23,061 nt of DNA from JALYUA01 sp038253555 (GCA_038253555.1 JBBSGZ010000053.1:1-23061), one strand, 5' to 3'; positions 1 through 8,466 are shown, numbered from the stretch's first letter. A program made the numbers and translations. Notes: generated by a model not told the origin, from the letters alone.

Positions 1-98
1 AGGCTCCTCCTTCCCTTCGGTCAGGAGACTCCTCCCGCTGCGAGCGTAGCCACCATCGTTGTGATGGCGCAGCCTCTGCCCCCTCGCCCCGCGCTCGG
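1..98 (+). repeat. Structured intergenic repeat, copy 1 (partial)
   Basis: First 98 bases match positions 115-212 base for base, a direct repeat with a period of 114. The left part, including the 5' arm of the main hairpin, lies outside the window. The right end stops inside the terminal hairpin (after GCGCTCGG), where copy 2 begins. It belongs to the family also seen at 99-265, 12705-12944, 12945-13190 and 19689-19894, with an inverted fragment at 15014-15080. It carries no credible gene. Confidence 0.85.
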
Positions 99-265
99 TG
101 GCTCCCGCAGCGGGAGGCTCCTCCTTCCCTTCGGTCAGGAGACTCCTCCCGCTGCGAGCGTAGCCACCATCGTTGTGATGGCGCAGCCTCTGCCCCCTCG
201 CCCCGCGCTCGGGGAGAGGGTTGGGGTGAGGGAACCCGCAGGTAGGCGCAGCGTTTGCGCGACTC
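99..265 (+). repeat. Structured intergenic repeat, copy 2
   Basis: Contains a perfect 12-bp inverted repeat (106-117 with 145-156, CGCAGCGGGAGG and its complement) enclosing a second 5-bp stem (118-122 with 137-141). Next comes a linker with the box GCGCAGCCTCTGCC, then a terminal hairpin at 195-220 (CCCTCGCCCCG, loop CGCT, CGGGGAGAGGG, one mismatch). A tail follows (TTGGGGTGAGGG, then CCCGCAGG). The same modules occur in order in the other copies. It lies beyond the 3' end of the minus-strand thioredoxin gene, so it could be part of that gene's antisense or downstream region. The remaining bases to 336 show nothing further. The 3' limit is approximate. Confidence 0.85.
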
Positions 266-336
266 TCGTGGTCAAGGAACCCCCCTCTTCCCGTGCGGAG
301 GCGATCGGGTGAGGGCGACGGGTCCGTCTGGTCCTG

Positions 337-765
337 TCAGGCGCCCGCTTTCGTCAACCACTGTTTCATCTGGCCGCTCGGAACGACGCCGGCCTGCTGG
401 GAGATCAGGACTCCGCCTTTGAGGACCGCGAAGTTGGGGATGCTCTGAACGCCGAACTGTGCCGCGAGCTCCGGATACTTTTCGGTATCCACCTTGAGGA
501 CGAGGGCCCGGCCCGCCATCTCCGCGGCCGTCCGCTCGACTTCCGGTGCGGACGTCCCGCACGGACCGCACCAGGCGGCCCAGAAGTCGATCAGGACGGG
601 GACGTTGGCGCCGCGCGTGATTTCGCGAAAGCTTTCCGGGTCCGCGTCGATGGGCCGGGCGATGGGAGAGATCTCCCTCTTGCAGGCGCCGCAGCGGCCG
701 GCGTCCGTCAGGCGGTCGGCGCGCGATCGGTTCTTCTTTCCGCAGGAGGGGCAGGTGAGGATCAT
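337..765 (-). CDS. trxC: Thioredoxin 2-type protein with N-terminal zinc ribbon
   Basis: A 142-residue cytoplasmic disulfide reductase of the thioredoxin 2 (TrxC) type. Two CxxC pairs at the N terminus (C5/C8 and C25/C28) form the zinc-binding ribbon that separates TrxC from TrxA. The thioredoxin fold follows, with the active site WCGPC at residues 65-69 and the cis-proline loop SIP at 108-110. The length matches E. coli TrxC (about 139 residues). The ATG at 765 is preceded by CAGGAG (positions 778-773) seven bases upstream, which supports this start. It lies 57 bases downstream of the haloperoxidase-like gene on the same strand, so the two may be cotranscribed. In known cases the zinc ribbon makes the protein responsive to oxidative stress. 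A link to peroxide use by the neighbour is speculation. Confidence 0.93.
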   Translation of the reverse strand: MILTCPSCGKKNRSRADRLTDAGRCGACKREISPIARPIDADPESFREITRGANVPVLIDFWAAWCGPCGTSAPEVERTAAEMAGRALVLKVDTEKYPELAAQFGVQSIPNFAVLKGGVLISQQAGVVPSGQMKQWLTKAGA

Positions 766-822
766 GAGAGGACTCCTGCAACCCGTCTGCCGACCGAACC
801 GCCGGCGGGATCGCGCCGATCG

Positions 823-2337
823 CTAGCGGACCACGACGTGCGGCGGTCGGGAACGGCGCACGGGGATGATTTCCGCGCCATACGCGGTTCCTTCGAAGAA
901 CTCTTTCGCCCGGGCCCACGCGAGGGTCCCGACGGCCCGTCCCACGGCGCGACCCGTGAGATCACCCGTCCGAAAATGAATTCCTCCGTATCGACGCGAC
1001 ATCCCGGCGGCGTCCGCCACCTCCGAAAACGTGTTCCAGGAAAGTCTCAGCTCGGACGCGGGGACTCTTCCGGGCTCGCCGGCGGAGCTGCCTGCCGGGA
1101 TTCGGACGGAATAGGCGAACGCGTCGCTCCCCGTATAGGAAGCCAGGATCTGTGCGCCCGCGGCGCTGAAGATGGAGTGACCTGAGAAGAATTCGGGGAA
1201 GGGCGGAGTCACGACGCTCGGTACCTGATAGGGACGCCAGGTCTCTCCCGGCATCGTCACCGTCCCGACACCCGGTCCCCCCCAGCCCTGCACGAGCTGA
1301 CCGCGATAAAGAAAGTGAATCGCGGTGTAAGGGCGCACGAAGTCGTACGCGCGCTTGGCGTCCCACGCGCTGATGCTCGCGTCGAGGAGAGCGTTGCCTA
1401 GCGCGAAAAACATCTTGGCGTCGTCGTCGATCGAGTGCGCGTCCCGGCGCGACACGAACTGCGCGAAGAGCGCCCAGTGTCCCGGGGGAAATTCCGAATC
1501 GGGGCCATCGGCGAAATACTCCGTGATGACCTTCTGCTCGTCGGTGAGCGCGGCGCTCAGTGCCAGCACTTCGTCGGCCTCGATCCTGTACTCGGGATCG
1601 GGATATTGCGGAGGCCCGTTCGCGGGGCGGAGAGCCGAGCCGCTCGGCAGCGCAAACGGTGTCACGAGGCCCCACTGCGGCGTCGTGAAGGTCTGCGTCA
1701 CGATCGTTCCGTTCACGACCAGTGCCAGAGGCTGCCAGCGGTTCGGGTCGTTCACCGTGACGGAGGTATTGACGGGCGTGTAGCCCGTGTAATCGGCATA
1801 CGCGCCCGGAGCCCTGTCGCCGAGCTGGTTCGAACCGTCGCGATGGCGAAACTCGAGCACGGCCGCCGCGGCGGAGTTGCCGACGCCTCGCGCGGTGGAC
1901 GGATCGGTCGTCTGGTCCCCGGGGGAATAACCCTGCTGAAGCATCAACGCCTGGTAGTACGGGGCCTCGGACGGAAACAGATCGACCACCGCGCGGTATC
2001 CCGCGTAGCTGATCGCCTCGGATTTGCTGGCGTCGGTTCGTTCCGCCGGAGGCCGGCGCCACGCGGAGTGTTGGACGGTCGGAACCGCGCGGGCGTCGTA
2101 GGCGGCCCACGCGTCGAACATCGCCGTGTGCGACACCGCGACCGCGCGCGCGCAGATCGTCGGTCCGGGCTTCACCACACGGATTCCGTGAAGGACCGCG
2201 TCGTCCCACACCAGTACAGCGTTGTCGGAGGCCTGAACCGCAGCCAGCGCCGGCCTTTCCCATTCTGCCCCTGAGCCGGGAGCGCCGCCGGCGGACACCA
2301 GGAAGCCAAGCAGCAGGACCGGCGTTTTAAATCGCAT
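823..2337 (-). CDS. Secreted vanadium-dependent haloperoxidase-like protein (PAP2 fold)
   Basis: About 504 residues from the ATG at 2337. A TTG in frame at 2358 is possible, but the hydrophobic signal segment (RFKTPVLLLGFLVSAGG) starts right after the ATG. The C-terminal half carries the three conserved motifs of the PAP2/vanadium haloperoxidase superfamily in order: K328-x6-R335-P336, S385-G386-H387 (in PEFFSGHS) and R448-x5-H454 (SRRYGGIH). In characterised enzymes these residues hold vanadate and the histidine is the axial ligand. The N-terminal helical part (MFDAWAAYDA, around residues 73-82) is typical of the long bacterial haloperoxidase-like family. Halogenation of organic substrates with peroxide is therefore the likely reaction. 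Some members bind phosphate and act as phosphatases, and sequence alone does not decide between them. Thioredoxin follows 57 bases downstream. Confidence 0.85.
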   Translation of the reverse strand: MRFKTPVLLLGFLVSAGGAPGSGAEWERPALAAVQASDNAVLVWDDAVLHGIRVVKPGPTICARAVAVSHTAMFDAWAAYDARAVPTVQHSAWRRPPAERTDASKSEAISYAGYRAVVDLFPSEAPYYQALMLQQGYSPGDQTTDPSTARGVGNSAAAAVLEFRHRDGSNQLGDRAPGAYADYTGYTPVNTSVTVNDPNRWQPLALVVNGTIVTQTFTTPQWGLVTPFALPSGSALRPANGPPQYPDPEYRIEADEVLALSAALTDEQKVITEYFADGPDSEFPPGHWALFAQFVSRRDAHSIDDDAKMFFALGNALLDASISAWDAKRAYDFVRPYTAIHFLYRGQLVQGWGGPGVGTVTMPGETWRPYQVPSVVTPPFPEFFSGHSIFSAAGAQILASYTGSDAFAYSVRIPAGSSAGEPGRVPASELRLSWNTFSEVADAAGMSRRYGGIHFRTGDLTGRAVGRAVGTLAWARAKEFFEGTAYGAEIIPVRRSRPPHVVVR

Positions 2338-2408
2338 GGGCCCCGGAGTGGAAGGCAAGACTCGAGCCGGACGAGGAAAGAGGTGTCTTCACGGCCTGAA
2401 GCATCCTG

Positions 2409-2414
2409 TAAAAT
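2409..2414 (+). promoter_or_regulatory. Candidate -10 hexamer TAAAAT for the YgiB-like/YgiC-like pair
   Basis: TAAAAT ends 11 bases before the GTG start at 2426. CTTCAC at 2387-2392 is a weak -35 candidate 16 bases upstream. The spacing implies a leader of only a few bases. No Shine-Dalgarno is visible before the GTG. Weak on its own, but it matches the arrangement at 10830, 13240 and 19681. Confidence 0.35.
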
Positions 2415-2425
2415 AGTCCCTTCTC

Positions 2426-2767
2426 GTGAAGAAAAGCTCGTCGATCACGCTCACCCTGATGGCGTCGATGGCGCTCGTCTCCTGCGGCCAGAGCCGCCGC
2501 TGTGCCGACCCCACCGGCCGAATTGTGCCCGACTCCATGTGCCGCGGCCCGGTCATCATCCCTGGATACCACTGGACCGGCGGCGGACGCTCCGGATGGA
2601 CCTCCCGGTCGAGCAGCGGAATTCATAGTGGGAGCTCGTCTTCCGGCGGAGTGTCTCGCGGCGGGTTCGGGGCGCACGGAGAGGGTTCGTCGGGCGGCCA
2701 CGCCTCCGCCTCCTCGGGGCACGCCTCTTCGGGCGGCGCGCACGGCGGCGGCAGCGCGGGCTCCTAG
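2426..2767 (+). CDS. Small Ser/Gly-rich YgiB-like lipoprotein
   Basis: A 113-residue protein with a GTG start. A lysine pair is followed by a hydrophobic stretch ending in the lipobox LVSC, so C20 should be lipidated and the protein membrane-anchored. After a short Cys-containing segment (RCADP...DSMCRG) the rest is low-complexity Ser, Gly and His, with the motif VSRGGFG near residue 80. E. coli YgiB (DUF1190), encoded just before the ATP-grasp gene ygiC, is also a lipoprotein with a C-terminal TRGGFG motif. The gene here sits two bases before a YgiC-like gene. I infer it is a much shortened YgiB counterpart. The biochemical role of YgiB is not known. The match rests on lipobox, motif and neighbour, not on full-length similarity. 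Confidence 0.72.
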   Translation: MKKSSSITLTLMASMALVSCGQSRRCADPTGRIVPDSMCRGPVIIPGYHWTGGGRSGWTSRSSSGIHSGSSSSGGVSRGGFGAHGEGSSGGHASASSGHASSGGAHGGGSAGS

Positions 2768-2769
2768 AC

Positions 2770-3897
2770 TTGCGGCGCGTCGCCTCGGAGCCCCGCCGGA
2801 GCTGGCAGTCGAAGGTCGAAGAGCTGGGGCTCTCGTTTCACACCCCCGGCGATTCGTACTGGTACGAGTCCGCGCACTACGTCCTTTCGGCGGCCGAGGT
2901 GGACACCCTGGAGAAGGCGACCAACCGCCTCCACCAGATGTGCATCGCGGCGGCAGAACACGTGATCGAGAAGCGCCGGTACTCGGAGCTCGGAATCCCG
3001 AAAGACGTCCGCGAGCTGATCGAGCGGTCCTGGGAGGAGGACACTCCTTCCATCTACGGCCGCTTCGACCTGTCCTACGACGGAGTCACGCCCCCGAAGC
3101 TGCTCGAATACAACGCCGACACGCCTACGGCGCTGTACGAGGCCGCCGTCGTTCAATGGAAGTGGCTCGAGGACCTCTTCCCGCACGGCGACCAGTTCAA
3201 CAGCATCCATGAGCGGCTGATCGCGACGTGGAAGGAATTGAAGTCGTCTCTCCGCGGGGAGCCGCTGTATTTCGCCTCGCTCGACGACGTCGAAGACATC
3301 GTGACGGTGAGTTATCTGCGCGACACAGCGTCGCAGGCAGGAATCACGACGGATCAGATCCTCGTGCCGAAGATCGGGTGGGACAACCGTCAAAAGCTGT
3401 TCGTCGACGAAGCCACGAAACCGATGCCCTCCGTGTTCAAGCTCTACCCGTGGGAGTGGATGCTCGAGGAGGATTTCGGCGACATGCTTCTCGGAGACCG
3501 GGCAACCCAGTGGATCGAGCCCGCGTGGAAAGTCATTCTCTCGAGCAAGGGAATCCTCCCGATCCTCTGGGAGTTAAACCCCGGCGACCCCAATCTCCTC
3601 GAGTCCTCGTTTTCGAAGGGCAACCTCACGCGGTATGTGCAGAAGCCGCTTTTTTCGCGAGAGGGATCGAATGTGACCCTCTATGACGAGCGCGGCATCT
3701 TCGCCGAGACGGGCGGCGAGTACGGAAGAGGGGAATCCGTCTTCCAGGCGCTGGCACCGCTGCCTGAGTTCGACGGCCAGCATCCGGTCATCGGCAGCTG
3801 GATCATCGGACAGGAGGCCGGCGGAATCGGCATCCGCGAGTCCGAGGGCCCGATCACCGACAACCGGAGCCGCTTCGTCCCGCACCGGATGGAGTGA
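2770..3897 (+). CDS. Glutathionylspermidine synthase-family ATP-grasp enzyme (YgiC/YjfC-like)
   Basis: A 375-residue protein, close to E. coli YgiC (386), of the glutathionylspermidine synthase pre-ATP-grasp family. Recognisable blocks are IYGRFDLSYDG (about residues 97-107), KLLEYNADTPTALYEAA, KLYPWEWMLEEDFG, LPILWELNPGDPNLLES, and the C-terminal VQKPLFSREGSNV and GSWIIGQEAGGIGIRES. These make up the ATP- and Mg-binding ligase core. The amidase half of bifunctional E. coli Gsp is absent, as in YgiC. The family joins a carboxylate to an amine; the substrate of the YgiC branch is unproven. The only start fitting the N terminus is a TTG two bases after the stop of the lipoprotein gene, implying translational coupling. 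It converges with the ATPase gene ending at 3931. Confidence 0.88.
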   Translation: MRRVASEPRRSWQSKVEELGLSFHTPGDSYWYESAHYVLSAAEVDTLEKATNRLHQMCIAAAEHVIEKRRYSELGIPKDVRELIERSWEEDTPSIYGRFDLSYDGVTPPKLLEYNADTPTALYEAAVVQWKWLEDLFPHGDQFNSIHERLIATWKELKSSLRGEPLYFASLDDVEDIVTVSYLRDTASQAGITTDQILVPKIGWDNRQKLFVDEATKPMPSVFKLYPWEWMLEEDFGDMLLGDRATQWIEPAWKVILSSKGILPILWELNPGDPNLLESSFSKGNLTRYVQKPLFSREGSNVTLYDERGIFAETGGEYGRGESVFQALAPLPEFDGQHPVIGSWIIGQEAGGIGIRESEGPITDNRSRFVPHRME

Positions 3898-3930
3898 GGC
3901 CGGTCGATCGGTCTTCGCTCGCGCCGGTTC

Positions 3931-6405
3931 TCAACGCCCCTCTGGAGCCCTTGCGTCAGCCGACGGAACCTCGTTTTCCCGGACCGGCGCCCAGGCGAGC
4001 GCGACGAGCTTCACCGTGATGTCCGACTTCTTCGGGCGGAGGGCAAGCGGCTCGAGTTTCTCCGTCAAGGGGTCTGTTGCCGCCGCCCTCTGATCCAGCT
4101 GCGCCTGCAGCTCGCTCTCGAGAGCGGCGATCTGCGCGTCGATCGCTGCCACGTTTTCCTTCGCTCGCCCGATGTCGCCCGCCTGCTTCATGGTGCGCCC
4201 GGCGCCCCGGGCGGCGGTGGTCGCGCGCCCGATGCTGGTCGCACTGACCGCCTTGCGGCCGAGGAGAGCGCCGAGGACGGTCGCACCGACGGAAATTGCC
4301 GTCTGGATCCCCGAGGTTGTCGCCTCTTCCTTTTCCCGGGCGACGGCCTGTTCCGCGCGGCGCTTTCTTTCCTCGAGGGCGGCGACGCGCGCGGCGTACC
4401 GGCCCCGCAGTGTTTCCGCCACCGCGTCGCGTTCCTCGCGCGCCTTCTGCTGGAGACGTGCCCGGAAGTCGCGCTCGGTCTCGCCCCCCGTAGAGACTTC
4501 TCCCGTCGAGGGGCTGCGAAACAAATCCAGCCGGCGGGTCCGGAAGAGGGACGCGGCGAACGCGCGCGACCAGTCATCCCAGCTCTTCGGCGCGGCCGCG
4601 GGCCCCGGCGGCGGCTCGAACTGCGCGCCCGAGACGGGTTCGCGTTCGAGGTCTCCGAGCGCGCACGGCGCGGGCTCGGCATCGTCCCAGCGGACCGGCT
4701 CCGGTCCGTCCGAGATCGGCGCGAGCATCAGGACGTCTTCCCTCGATTCTGCGCGCGATTTCACATCCGAGTACCGCACCTCCGCGGCGCCGAGCGCCTT
4801 CGGTCGGTAAACCAGCCCGGAGTCGCCCGCGCCGCGGACGGGCACGAAGTACTGAGAGATCGAAGGCGGGAGGAGCGGCCGGGTGAAGGCGGCATCGCCC
4901 GCCGCGTTCCCGGCGCGCCGACCCGCGTTCTTCGAACCGGTGGAACCGGTCTCGGCCTCGGCGGGCGCAGAGGGAGCCGCGGCTTTCCGGGGATCCATCA
5001 GCGTCTTGATCTGGCCGCGCGTCAGCGGCCCGCGCAGGTAGGACATCGCCCAGCGCGACTCGAAGACGACCGGCCCGTCCTCGTGGACGTCGTTCATCAG
5101 AAAGACGCGTGTCTTCAGGCCCGCGAGGGTCCGTTCCATTGCGGCCCGGTCGAACTTCGGACCTCCGCCCGCCGCCACGCCCTCCAGCCCCTCGAGCACC
5201 CGCGCCTTGTCCCGCTCGGTCTGGAGCCGTCCCAGGAACCAGGTCCCGGCATTCGAGAGGCCCTTGTAGTCGAGGTCGACCGGATTCTGCGTCGCGAGGA
5301 CGACGCCGAGACCGAACGCCCGCCCCTGCTTCAAGAGTGTCAGCAGGGGCGCCTTGGAGGGCGGCATGGCGACCGGAGGGAAGTAGCCGGCGATCTCGTC
5401 CATGTACACGATCGCGCGCAGGCTCGTGGTGCCCGACTGACCGCGCATCCAACCGACGGTCTCGTTCAAGAGCATGGTGACGAAGAACATGCGTTCGGCA
5501 TCGGACAGGTGCGCGATGGAGAAGATGGAGATCCGGGGCTTTCCCCCGGGCGTGCGGAGAATCGCCGAGATGTCGAGCGGCTCTCCTTCGAGCCACGCCG
5601 CGAACGCGGGCGCGGCCAGCAGGTTGTTCAGCTTCATCGCGAGCGCGAAGCGGTCCTTCCCGGGGAAGAAGGACTCGATGTCGAGTACGCCCACGCGCGC
5701 GACTGGCGGATTCTGGATCCGGCCGATCAGGGCCGCGAGATCCAGGTTTTCTCCCTTTCGCCAGGCGTTCTCCAGGATCGTCGAGAGGAGGATGTGCTCG
5801 CGGCTCTGAATCGGGTCCGCGTCGATCCCGAGAAGGGCGAGAAGCCCCGTGGCGGTGGTCCCGACGCGCTCGCCGAGAAGCTCGGTGTCCGAGCGCGTCG
5901 CTTCGTTGGGCGAGTCGAATGACTTCAAGATGGAGACCGGCAGGCCGGCGGTCGACCCGGGGGTGTAAATCGCGAAATCGGCGGCGGCCTTGAGCTTCGC
6001 GATGCGCGCGCCGTCCTCACCCCAGGCCGCCAGACCGGACTTCCACAACTCCGCCTGCTGTTTCGCGAGGTCGTCGGCGGAGATGCCCTTGCGGGCGGCG
6101 TCCTCCTCGTTCACCCACGGCCGGAAGTCTCCCGGCGACAGCTCCGGGAACGTGAGCAGAAGATTGCCGAGATCGCCCTTGGGGTCGATCACGATGGCTG
6201 GGATTCCATCGAGGGCCGCTTCTTCGATCAGCGAGATGCAGAGCCCGGTCTTGCCGCTGCCCGTCATCCCGACGCAGACGGCGTGCGTCACGAGATCGCG
6301 CGAGTCGTAGAGGACGAGCTGTTCCGCCTCTTTCTTCGAAGCGCCGGTCGTCCGGCCGAGGTAGAACACGCCGAGCTTCTCGAAGTTCTGCATCGCCGCG
6401 ATCAT
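3931..6405 (-). CDS. HerA-like P-loop ATPase with C-terminal coiled coil
   Basis: An 824-residue cytoplasmic ATPase of the HerA/FtsK superfamily (helicase HerA-like, DUF853-type). Residues 41-55 hold the Walker A motif GMTGSGKTG. IVIDPKGDLG (about 71-80) is a conserved block of the family. AIVYMDE (331-337) is Walker B and ATQNP (371-375) the sensor motif. A linker rich in Ala and Pro (about 470-620) leads to a charged coiled coil (about 640-695), a Gly/Ala-rich segment (TAISVGATVLGALLG, 702-716) and a second short coiled coil (about 745-775). HerA proper works on DNA ends with NurA. No nurA, sir2 or other known partner lies alongside. An ATG at 6393 is an equally possible start. The gene follows the hydrolase gene by 36 bases. 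Its physiological role is unknown. Confidence 0.85.
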   Translation of the reverse strand: MIAAMQNFEKLGVFYLGRTTGASKKEAEQLVLYDSRDLVTHAVCVGMTGSGKTGLCISLIEEAALDGIPAIVIDPKGDLGNLLLTFPELSPGDFRPWVNEEDAARKGISADDLAKQQAELWKSGLAAWGEDGARIAKLKAAADFAIYTPGSTAGLPVSILKSFDSPNEATRSDTELLGERVGTTATGLLALLGIDADPIQSREHILLSTILENAWRKGENLDLAALIGRIQNPPVARVGVLDIESFFPGKDRFALAMKLNNLLAAPAFAAWLEGEPLDISAILRTPGGKPRISIFSIAHLSDAERMFFVTMLLNETVGWMRGQSGTTSLRAIVYMDEIAGYFPPVAMPPSKAPLLTLLKQGRAFGLGVVLATQNPVDLDYKGLSNAGTWFLGRLQTERDKARVLEGLEGVAAGGGPKFDRAAMERTLAGLKTRVFLMNDVHEDGPVVFESRWAMSYLRGPLTRGQIKTLMDPRKAAAPSAPAEAETGSTGSKNAGRRAGNAAGDAAFTRPLLPPSISQYFVPVRGAGDSGLVYRPKALGAAEVRYSDVKSRAESREDVLMLAPISDGPEPVRWDDAEPAPCALGDLEREPVSGAQFEPPPGPAAAPKSWDDWSRAFAASLFRTRRLDLFRSPSTGEVSTGGETERDFRARLQQKAREERDAVAETLRGRYAARVAALEERKRRAEQAVAREKEEATTSGIQTAISVGATVLGALLGRKAVSATSIGRATTAARGAGRTMKQAGDIGRAKENVAAIDAQIAALESELQAQLDQRAAATDPLTEKLEPLALRPKKSDITVKLVALAWAPVRENEVPSADARAPEGR

Positions 6406-6441
6406 ATCGGTCCGTCCGCGGGCCGGCGGTGGCGGCGAGGG

Positions 6442-8466
6442 CTATTTCATCGCCTCGTCCCACTCCGCGCCTCCACGCGCGAGGACGTCGGCGAGATCCT
6501 CCGGCAGAAGGAAGCGTTCGTGGACAGATCGGACGGCGGCGAGCGCGTAAAGTCCCAGGTAGCGCTCCCGGGAACCGTACCGTTCCTCGAGGGAGGGCCG
6601 CGGGTCCTTCGCGCGCTCGCGGTCGGAACGCGTCTTCGGAAACGCGACGTGGGAACCGACGAAGCTCACGCGCTCGCCCGCAAATCCGGTCGTCGGATCG
6701 CGCAGGTTCCAGCCGGTGTCCGTGGCGACCGGGACCTCCATCTCGGGGATGCGGACGCCGCCGACGTCGTTGCCGTCGGAATCGACCCGCGGCACGAGAG
6801 ACGGGAACGCTCTCCCCCGACGGGGCGGCTCGAGCGAGACGATGCCGTCCTTCCAGCGGGGACCGAAATCGAGGCGGACGGCCTCGTGCACGCGGGACGG
6901 CGGGCGGAGCGAGGGAATGAGAGGAAAACGGAACGCGGCCAGGGAGACGAGGGTCCCGTCCGCGATTCGAGGGTACCGGCTGTCGGGGGGCGCGACACCG
7001 TCTTTGACCCACCCATCCATCCCGTCGAAGAGCGCGCGCCAGAGCCAGGCAACCGGATTCGGGTTCTGGGGATGCGTGCCGCGAAGGCCGCGCGAAGGCG
7101 CCGCCGCCGGCGGGAAAGGCCCCGAGAAATGCTGCAGACCGGCGAAGAAGTAGATTCGCGCGTCCTCCGAAATCACGGCGTCCGCCGACGCGTCGGGGGA
7201 GGTCGAAATCAGGGACGCCGCGCGGGACCAGTATTCGTAGGACGTGTTCGTGAAGAAGATCTTCGGGGAAACCTTCTCCGCGCGCGCCCGGTCGAGCAGC
7301 CCTCCCGCAGACGCCGTGGCCGGGTCTTTCTGCGGCAGGTCGGTGAAGGGGAAGAGGTCCGTGGGATAGAAGAGCGCCGTCACGGGCTGCGCGTCGCGGG
7401 AGGGCTGCGCGAACCGGTGGTTGAAGCTCCCGACGCCCGCGCCTCCCACGTGGACGAACAGCCCGTCGAACACCTGGCGGCCGTCCTCGTCCGCATTGAA
7501 ACCCTGCTGGACGAAAAGGCGAAGAAAGCGCCCGGACTGGGAGATCCCGAGCCCGTAGACGCGGCGGGCGTGGACGACGGCGTCCGGGGCGTTCTTGAAC
7601 CAGGAGGCGGCGTCGCGGACCGCGGCCAGACCGAGGCCGGCCACGACCGGGTCGTGCGCCACGTAGACGACTTCATAGATCTTTCCCGGCTGGAATCCGC
7701 CTTCGAGCCAGAGAAAGCGGTCGTCGGCCACAGGGCCTCCGCTCTCTTCCCTCGCGAACCGCCAGCGGGAACGCGCGATCACTCGGGGAGGCGCGGTTGG
7801 GCCGTCGCGTTCCGTCAGGACGTTCTTCGCGCTGTCCTGTTCCGCCGCCGCATAGCTCGTTCCGCCGATCGATCCGGTGATCATGTGGCCGAGAGGGTGC
7901 GAGGGCGTCGGTTCGTCCACGACGAAATCCGCGCGGACGAGGCCGGCGATCGTTCTGCCCCGGTCCCGCGCGACGGGAGCATCGAGCCGGAGTCGCCCCG
8001 GGTAATCCCGAACGTCCCATTGCCAGCCGACCCAGGCCACGCTCGCGCCGCGCCGCATCAGAAAGCCGTCGCCGATCTCCTCGGCCGTTGCGGGATCCGT
8101 CGAGGATCTGCCGCGGTTCATCAGCGCGAGAATCGCCTTCCCGCCGCGGTTGGGCACTTCGAGAAGGAGCGAGCCGCTCGCGCGCGCGGGGTCCTTCGGG
8201 GTGATCACGAAGAAGTCGGCAGAAAACTCGACTTCGCCGCGGGTGTTCCTGGGCGCGAGCGCCAGGTCCACGATCATTCTGTCGTGCGGGTCTTCCGGGG
8301 AGACGGCGAAGTGAAGAGTTCCGGAGATCTTCTCGTACGCTCCCGCGAGGCCGAAGTTCTTGCCGCCGAGAAGATCGGCGCGCGACTGGACCTCGACCCG
8401 CACGACCCGCGCGGACAAAGACCGCGAGAGGAGGAGCGCCGCCAGAATCGCGAGGACGTTTTTCAT
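6442..8466 (-). CDS. Exported alpha/beta hydrolase domain protein (Abhydrolase_10 type)
   Basis: 674 residues with an N-terminal signal peptide (KNVLAILAALLLSRSLSA). The layout matches the large alpha/beta-hydrolase domain family: an N-terminal beta-rich part (GAYEKISGTLHFAVSP, PNRGGKAILALMNR), then the hydrolase core. The putative nucleophile elbow is GLGISQSGRFLR (residues 305-316), with S309 the likely nucleophile, although the usual final Gly of GxSxG is Ser here. AGLQHFSGP (about 442-450) probably supplies the catalytic histidine. Members are presumed periplasmic or secreted esterases or amidases; substrates are mostly unknown. It lies 70 bases after the dehydrogenase gene and 36 before the ATPase gene, all on one strand. 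I see no Shine-Dalgarno before the ATG at 8466. Confidence 0.85.
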   Translation of the reverse strand: MKNVLAILAALLLSRSLSARVVRVEVQSRADLLGGKNFGLAGAYEKISGTLHFAVSPEDPHDRMIVDLALAPRNTRGEVEFSADFFVITPKDPARASGSLLLEVPNRGGKAILALMNRGRSSTDPATAEEIGDGFLMRRGASVAWVGWQWDVRDYPGRLRLDAPVARDRGRTIAGLVRADFVVDEPTPSHPLGHMITGSIGGTSYAAAEQDSAKNVLTERDGPTAPPRVIARSRWRFAREESGGPVADDRFLWLEGGFQPGKIYEVVYVAHDPVVAGLGLAAVRDAASWFKNAPDAVVHARRVYGLGISQSGRFLRLFVQQGFNADEDGRQVFDGLFVHVGGAGVGSFNHRFAQPSRDAQPVTALFYPTDLFPFTDLPQKDPATASAGGLLDRARAEKVSPKIFFTNTSYEYWSRAASLISTSPDASADAVISEDARIYFFAGLQHFSGPFPPAAAPSRGLRGTHPQNPNPVAWLWRALFDGMDGWVKDGVAPPDSRYPRIADGTLVSLAAFRFPLIPSLRPPSRVHEAVRLDFGPRWKDGIVSLEPPRRGRAFPSLVPRVDSDGNDVGGVRIPEMEVPVATDTGWNLRDPTTGFAGERVSFVGSHVAFPKTRSDRERAKDPRPSLEERYGSRERYLGLYALAAVRSVHERFLLPEDLADVLARGGAEWDEAMK

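Noticed and set aside
3931..6405. SIR2-HerA or DUF4297-HerA anti-phage system
   Set aside because: The HerA-like gene has no SIR2, nuclease or other defence partner beside it; its neighbours are an exported hydrolase and, convergently, a YgiC-like ligase.
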